Part shown: piece after piece, positions 60,013 through 64,000 of the stretch
Layout: the number at the start of each line of letters is the position of its first letter
How positions within the stretch are numbered: position 1 is the first letter of the stretch
NCBI RefSeq assembly: GCF_910593845.1
Contig: NZ_CAJVAS010000027.1
Coordinates: 1-64,000, forward strand
Reading direction: 5' to 3'
From: Paenibacillus solanacearum
GTDB lineage: Bacteria > Bacillota > Bacilli > Paenibacillales > NBRC-103111
DNA: 64,000 nucleotides
Notes under the pieces: model-generated
Told to the model about the DNA's origin: nothing
The model's database searches: none
Seen by the model: only the letters and a program-made list of their open reading frames with translations
Translations under genes and position numbers: made by a program

Positions 60013-61398
60013 TCAACGCCTCCTCGCGCCGATCAGCGCGAACGACAGGCCGGCTCCGACGCACAGGATGGCCGCCGTCAGGATGAGCGACCGCTGCATC
60101 CCGTCCATGAACGTCGGGCCGGCGCCGACCATGGAGCCGAACAGGGCGACGCCGATCGTGGCGCCAAGCTGCCGGATGGAATTCAACGCCCCGGATGCCG
60201 CTCCGGTCTGATCCTTCGGCACCGCAGCGATGACCGCGGCGATTAAGGACGGAATCGCGCAGGATACGCCGAATCCGACCAGTAGAAGCCCGGCGAACGT
60301 AAGCGCATAGCTCGAATCCGGCGAAGTCCACGCCTGCAGCAGCACGCCGAGCGCGCTTAGGGCAAATCCGACGGTCATCGGCAGCTTCGGCCCGATACGG
60401 GCGACGATTCGTCCGGTTACGAGCGGATTGAAGGCGAGCGGAACCGTCAACGGCAGCAATGCCAGACCGGCGATATGGGCGGGCCATGCCCGGACCTGCT
60501 GCAAATATAATGGAAGCACGAACAAGATGCCCGACAGCCCGATGTTAATCGCCATGCCGGCGAGCATCCCGGCGGAAATGGTTGCGCTCCTGAACATCTT
60601 CAGCGGCAGCAGCGGCGACCTTCCTCTGGCTTGTGCGAGAAGGAAGATGGCGGCGCAGAGCAGCGCTATACCGAATGCGGAGATAATGACCGGCGAGTGC
60701 CAGCCGTAGGAATCGCCTTCCATCAGCGCGAACGATAACGAAGCGATCGCGGCAAATGCCGTCACCTGACCGATCGGGTCCAGGCGTTGCTGCGGCTTGC
60801 GTTCCGGCTCGCGCGCGAGCCGCGAAGTCAAGGCCCAGCTGATGACGGCGAGCGGCACCTGGAGCAGGAAAATGCTGCGCCAGCCGAGCGTATCGACGAG
60901 CGCGCCGCCGACCACCGGCCCCGCGGCCATCGCTGCGCCGGTCACCGCCGCCCATACGCCGAGCGCCCGGGCGCGCGCCGCCGGTTCGGGATACGCGTGG
61001 GCGATCAGGGCGAGGGAGGAGGGCAGCAAGGCTGCACCTCCGACGCCGAGAGCGGCGCGCATGGCGATGAGCATGCCGAGTGATGAGGCGGCCGCGGTCA
61101 GGGCCGAAGCGGCCAGAAAGACGAAGAGGCCGGCGATATAGATGCGGCGGGCTCCCAGCTTGTCGGACAAGGCGCCCATCGACAGCAGCAGTCCGGCGAA
61201 TACAATCGTATAGGCGTTGACGACCCACTGCAGACCGTCCATTCCGCCGCCCAGATCGGCGCGGATGGACGGCAGCGCGACACCCACGACCGTCGTGTCG
61301 AGCAAGACCATGAAGTAGCCGAGCGATAGTCCGAGCAGCAGAAACGCTCTGGAGCGTCCGGCTGCCGAGTATGCTGCCAGAGGCAGCTGTTTTTCCAA
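60013..61398 (-). CDS. DHA2 family MFS efflux transporter
   Basis: The 461-residue protein has about 14 membrane segments, with the DHA2 features MVLLDTTVVGVALPSIRADL in segment 1, WVVNAYTIVFAGLLLSMGAL, and motif C (VTGAAMAAGPVVGGALVDTLG). Its TTG start lies nine bases after GGAAAGGGGA. It is divergent from an XRE/MmyB-type regulator gene, which is the likely repressor. The exported compound is not known. Confidence 0.9.
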   Translation of the reverse strand: MEKQLPLAAYSAAGRSRAFLLLGLSLGYFMVLLDTTVVGVALPSIRADLGGGMDGLQWVVNAYTIVFAGLLLSMGALSDKLGARRIYIAGLFVFLAASALTAAASSLGMLIAMRAALGVGGAALLPSSLALIAHAYPEPAARARALGVWAAVTGAAMAAGPVVGGALVDTLGWRSIFLLQVPLAVISWALTSRLAREPERKPQQRLDPIGQVTAFAAIASLSFALMEGDSYGWHSPVIISAFGIALLCAAIFLLAQARGRSPLLPLKMFRSATISAGMLAGMAINIGLSGILFVLPLYLQQVRAWPAHIAGLALLPLTVPLAFNPLVTGRIVARIGPKLPMTVGFALSALGVLLQAWTSPDSSYALTFAGLLLVGFGVSCAIPSLIAAVIAAVPKDQTGAASGALNSIRQLGATIGVALFGSMVGAGPTFMDGMQRSLILTAAILCVGAGLSFALIGARRR

Positions 61399-61414
61399 TG
61401 ACGATGTCCCCTTT

Positions 61415-61425
61415 CCGTAATACGG
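61415..61425. promoter_or_regulatory. Candidate operator between pump and regulator genes
   Basis: CCGTAATACGG is a perfect palindrome 17 bases upstream of the pump start. Related sequences CTTACGGAAAG (about 61454-61464) and TTCGTATACGGA (about 61475-61486) lie in the same gap, the last just after a TATAAT (61467-61472) that reads toward the regulator gene. Confidence 0.5.
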
Positions 61426-61596
61426 TTGATTCGTTTCTTGAAGCGCCGACCCGCTTACGGAAAGTGTATAATGGTTCGTATACGGATATAAGATGACGGT
61501 TTATCCTGGGAGTCGTTCTCCTACGAACGCGGAACGCGGAATGGGGGATGCGGATTAGGAGACGAGAACGCAGGAACAGGAAACGGGGCATGAGCT

Positions 61597-62433
61597 ATGG
61601 AATCATCACGTCAGCAGAGACTTCAAGAGCTGGCGCAGTTTTTGCGGACGCGGCGCGCTCGTATCGCGCCCGAGCAGGCGGGACTGCCCGGCGGCGGACG
61701 GCGGCGCACGCCCGGGCTGCGGCGCGGGGAAGTCGCTCTGCTCGCAGGCGTCAGCGTCGATTGGTATACTTGGCTGGAGCAGGCGCGGGACATTCAGGTG
61801 TCCCCGCAAGTGCTGGAAAGCGTCGCGCGTGCGCTTCAACTGGACATGAACGAGCGCAAGCATTTGTTTTTGCTTGCGCTGCAGCAGCTCCCGGCCGATC
61901 CGGCTCCAACCGGAAGCGGCATTGCGCCGACGCTGCAGCGTTTCCTCGATCTGCAGGGGACCAGTCCCGCATACGTGACTGACGAACGGCTCCATATCGT
62001 CGCATGGAACGAGGCGGCAAACAAAATATACGGCGACTATGAGACGTTGTCGCCGCGCGAGCGCAATTCGGTGTGGCGGACGTTCACCTCGCCGGCTGTC
62101 CGACTGCTGCTGCGCGAGCATTGGGAGGCGCATGCGAGGCATCGGCTGGCGCACTTTCGCGCCGCTTACGGGAAGTTCGCCGGCGATCCCTGGTGGATGG
62201 GCTTCATTGCGGAATTGAGCGAGGCGAGCGCGGAATTCAGGGCGTGGTGGCCGCAGCATGATGTGCTGAGCGGCCCCGAAGGGAAGAAGATCAACGATCA
62301 CCCGGCCGTTGGGCGGCTCGTATTTGACCAAATTTCATTTCTGGTATCGGATGCCCCGCATTTGACGGTGACGGTCAATGTGCCGTCGAACGACGATACG
62401 GCGGCCAAGGTCAGAGCGCTTTTGGCCGAATAA
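61597..62433 (+). CDS. XRE-type regulator with MmyB-like ligand-binding domain
   Basis: The 278-residue protein has an N-terminal helix-turn-helix (about 8-95; ELAQFLRTRRARIAPEQAGL; TPGLRRGEVALLAGVSVDWY; TWLEQARDI) and a C-terminal PAS-like MmyB domain (about 105-275; YVTDERLHIVAWNEAANKIYGDY; DPWWMGFIAELSEASAEFRAWW). Many such regulators repress an adjacent MFS pump or dehydrogenase and sense a hydrophobic ligand. The divergent DHA2 gene is the probable target. Confidence 0.9.
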   Translation: MESSRQQRLQELAQFLRTRRARIAPEQAGLPGGGRRRTPGLRRGEVALLAGVSVDWYTWLEQARDIQVSPQVLESVARALQLDMNERKHLFLLALQQLPADPAPTGSGIAPTLQRFLDLQGTSPAYVTDERLHIVAWNEAANKIYGDYETLSPRERNSVWRTFTSPAVRLLLREHWEAHARHRLAHFRAAYGKFAGDPWWMGFIAELSEASAEFRAWWPQHDVLSGPEGKKINDHPAVGRLVFDQISFLVSDAPHLTVTVNVPSNDDTAAKVRALLAE

Positions 62434-62484
62434 GCGGCGGCGGGTGCTCCGAAATGTTCACATGAGATGGAAACCGATCTGCAC

Positions 62485-62529
62485 ACAAAGGACCTCGCTT
62501 TCACGGACAGGTGAAGGGAGATCCTTTGT
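62485..62529. terminator. Inverted repeat between convergent genes
   Basis: ACAAAGGACCTC (62485-62496) is nearly complementary to GGAGATCCTTTGT (62517-62529). The repeat lies between the convergent XRE and DUF2277 genes. T-runs are short, so termination is likely but weakly supported. Confidence 0.5.
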
Positions 62530-62602
62530 TGATACAATGGGGCTGTAAGCAGGCGGGATTCATCGCTTCGGAAGCAGCGTGGATCAGGCGTCGAAGATAG
62601 CT

Positions 62603-62881
62603 CTATTCCGCGGTGCTGCCGAACCGTTTGGCCGACCGCAGCCGTGCGCGCTCCGCTTCCGTTTCGCGATTGCGCGGCTCGGCGTTCGTAACCAGAGAGT
62701 CCATCAGCTTGCGGGCTGCCGCGGCCACTTCTTCCACGGCGCGGTTGAATGCTTCCTCATTCGCCTTCGAAGGCTTCGTAAAGCCGGAGAGCTTTCGGAC
62801 AAATTGAATGGAAGCATCCTCGACCTCTTGATCGCTAGCGGGCGGTTCGAAGTTGAACAATGTTTTAATATTTCGGCACAT
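62603..62881 (-). CDS. DUF2277 family protein
   Basis: The 92-residue protein matches DUF2277 throughout: MCRNIKTLFNFEPPASDQEV at the start, FVRKLSGFTKPSKANEEAFN and the helix EEVAAAARKLMDSL. The function is unknown. AAAGGAGA lies six bases before the ATG. It is a single gene, convergent with the XRE gene. Confidence 0.9.
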   Translation of the reverse strand: MCRNIKTLFNFEPPASDQEVEDASIQFVRKLSGFTKPSKANEEAFNRAVEEVAAAARKLMDSLVTNAEPRNRETEAERARLRSAKRFGSTAE

Positions 62882-62959
62882 AACGGTCTCCTTTCGAAGC
62901 GTTCTTAATATATATATTCATCTTACTATAGATGAAATCCGCCGCGCCAGCCGAAACAG

Positions 62960-63058
62960 ATGAAGTCAGATACGCTGGACGCGCTGTGTACGGCGCTGGA
63001 ATGTACGCCGAATGATTTATGGGTTCATACCCGGCCAGACGAAATGAGAGGTGCGTAA
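62960..63058 (+). pseudogene. C-terminal remnant of a small XRE-type repressor
   Basis: The frame reads MKSDTLDALCTALECTPNDL then WVHTRPDEMRGA and stop (32 residues). The TLDALCTALECTPNDL segment is the last helix of YozG-type Cro/CI repressors, whose helix-turn-helix should precede it. Upstream the frame is closed by a stop (TGA) nine codons before, and no helix-turn-helix is found in other frames. It is therefore a truncated copy, directly before the deformylase gene. Confidence 0.6.
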
Positions 63059-63062
63059 ACCC

Positions 63063-63578
63063 ATGACGGTAAGACCTATTTTGCCTTTTGGCGATGCCGT
63101 GCTGCGCAAGCAAGCGAAGCCGGCCGACCCGGTTTCGCCGAAAACGCATAAAATTCTCGATGACCTGGCGGAGACGTTGTATGACCAGGACGGGCGGGCA
63201 GGGCTGGCCGCGCCGCAAATCGGCCTGCTCCGGCGGCTGATCGTCATGGATTGCGGAGACGGGCTGATCGAGCTGATTAATCCGGAGATCCTCGATAGGA
63301 GCGGGACGCAGAGCGGTCCGGAGGCTTGCTTATCGTTTCCCGGATATTACGGAACGGTGACCCGGTCGAATGTTGTTCGCATCAAGACGTTCAACCGGCA
63401 AGGAGAAGAATGGATCATGGAAGGCGAGGGCTATCTTGCCCGCTGCATGCAGCATGAGATCGATCACTTGAACGGGGTGCTGTTCGTCGATCATGTGAAG
63501 GAGCCTTGGCTGTATCATGAGCAAACGAACCATCGCATCGGCCTGCTGGACGTCATCCGCCTCAGCAAGCCAGAGTAA
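63063..63578 (+). CDS. def: Peptide deformylase
   Basis: The 171-residue enzyme removes the formyl group from nascent proteins. All three motifs are present: GLAAPQIG (47-54), EACLSFPG (87-94, metal ligand Cys 89; Ala replaces the usual Gly of EGCLS) and HEIDH (131-135, metal ligands His 131 and 135, catalytic Glu 132). AGAGGTG precedes the ATG at 63063; a GTG at 63051 is in frame. It is not next to fmt, so it may be a second copy. Confidence 0.9.
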   Translation: MTVRPILPFGDAVLRKQAKPADPVSPKTHKILDDLAETLYDQDGRAGLAAPQIGLLRRLIVMDCGDGLIELINPEILDRSGTQSGPEACLSFPGYYGTVTRSNVVRIKTFNRQGEEWIMEGEGYLARCMQHEIDHLNGVLFVDHVKEPWLYHEQTNHRIGLLDVIRLSKPE

Positions 63579-63939
63579 TGGCGGCTGTGCCGTGATGTGA
63601 CGGACGCTTTCATGGAAGCTTTCGGAGGAAGCGTTCGAAGTAAGCTGCAACTAGGGGAGAAGCGGGTAAGGGATACGGTGACAAACCGGGTTCCGAAGGT
63701 TGAGGTCGGCCGATATGTTATTGGCCGGCCTTTTCGTGTGCGGCGTGCCGCTGATTGCGTTTCGAAGAGGGCATTCTTGGACAAAAACGGCACTCTATCG
63801 CGGGAAAGCGCCTTCATCCATATCTCTCTCAGGGGAGTTTATGGAATTCGGATAAATGTAATGAAAATGTATGAAAACTGTGCTACGATAGGGAAATTGA
63901 AAATTCAACGGACGATGATAAGAATAGAAAGGTGACATC
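63579..63939. other. Gap with terminator and promoter only
   Basis: No coding frame with a ribosome binding site is seen in this 361-base gap. It holds the terminator at 63713 and a possible promoter for the last gene (ATGAAA about 63861-63866 and TACGAT 63884-63889). Confidence 0.45.
63713..63734 (+). terminator. Rho-independent terminator after def
   Basis: GGTCGGCC pairs with GGCCGGCC (one G-T wobble) followed by TTTT, about 135 bases after the deformylase stop. Confidence 0.65.
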
Positions 63940-64000
63940 ATGAGTACCACAACAGCGAAGAAAGGAGCGGCAGGTATCGAAGCCGAAGGCTTTGGCTTGT
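63940..64000 (+). CDS. Start of an unidentified gene, cut by the window end
   Basis: GAAAGGTGA precedes an ATG at 63940, and the first 20 codons (MSTTTAKKGAAGIEAEGFGL) are open to the window edge. Too little is present to name a family. Confidence 0.6.
   Translation, partial: MSTTTAKKGAAGIEAEGFGL

Noticed and set aside
63597..63935. 112-codon frame after the deformylase gene
   Set aside because: It contains the def terminator, has no ribosome binding site and no recognisable motif.

Overview
The window looks like chromosomal DNA from a member of the Paenibacillaceae (Paenibacillus, Cohnella or a close relative). The evidence is indirect: strong AAGGAGG-type ribosome binding sites with many TTG and GTG starts, lipoprotein solute-binding proteins, a YesM-type sensor kinase, S-layer homology repeats, copper-amine-oxidase N-terminal domains, a GH44 enzyme with Big2-like spacers, DUF2935 and DUF3231 proteins, and G+C-rich genes separated by A+T-rich regulatory stretches. 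No rRNA or tRNA gene and no CRISPR array was seen. The left edge carries the 3' end (domains V-VI) of a group II intron.

Layout. 1-8.5 kb: intron tail, then an AraC regulator, a sugar ABC importer (binding protein and two permeases), glycerol kinase and a GH31 glycosidase, which together suggest use of a glycosyl-glycerol type compound. 8.6-13.1 kb: LytS/LytT-type two-component system and a CstA-type (pyruvate/peptide) carrier. 13.2-19.8 kb: divergent AraC regulator, a lone solute-binding lipoprotein, a double alpha/beta hydrolase and two Gfo/Idh/MocA dehydrogenases. 19.9-37.4 kb: mixed single genes (catalase, a duplicated class-A beta-lactamase-like protein with S-layer anchor, DUF3231, PadR/hydrolase pair, a divergent LeuB-like dehydrogenase, an alkyltransferase-like protein, a MORN-repeat surface protein, fatty-acid desaturase, TetR-VC0807-GNAT operon, MarR, endonuclease-like phosphatase, methyltransferase). 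37.7-39.3 kb: GH43 xylosidase/arabinofuranosidase. 39.3-45.3 kb: MarR-controlled multidrug efflux operon with two adaptor proteins and a DHA2 pump, a second MarR and an SDR. 45.6-50.2 kb: DUF2935, a flavoprotein monooxygenase with its TetR regulator, and a serine hydrolase that lacks the SxxK lysine. 50.4-59.9 kb: the most interesting part, described below. 60-64 kb: DHA2 pump with divergent XRE/MmyB regulator, DUF2277, a fragment of an XRE repressor, peptide deformylase, and the start of one more gene.

The 50.4-59.9 kb region encodes a YesM-type sensor kinase, a hybrid protein in which a YesN-type receiver is joined to a NarL/DesK-type (HisKA_3) kinase instead of an AraC output domain, a lone binding lipoprotein, a 1216-residue secreted GH44 glycanase, and a NarL-type response regulator. 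Two pairs of related palindromes (ATGAC-N2-GTCAT type), each pair spaced about two helical turns, lie upstream of the GH44 gene and upstream of the response regulator gene. My inference is a multi-step signalling cascade (binding protein, sensor kinase, receiver-kinase, response regulator, glycanase). None of these functions has been tested; assignments rest on motifs read by eye.
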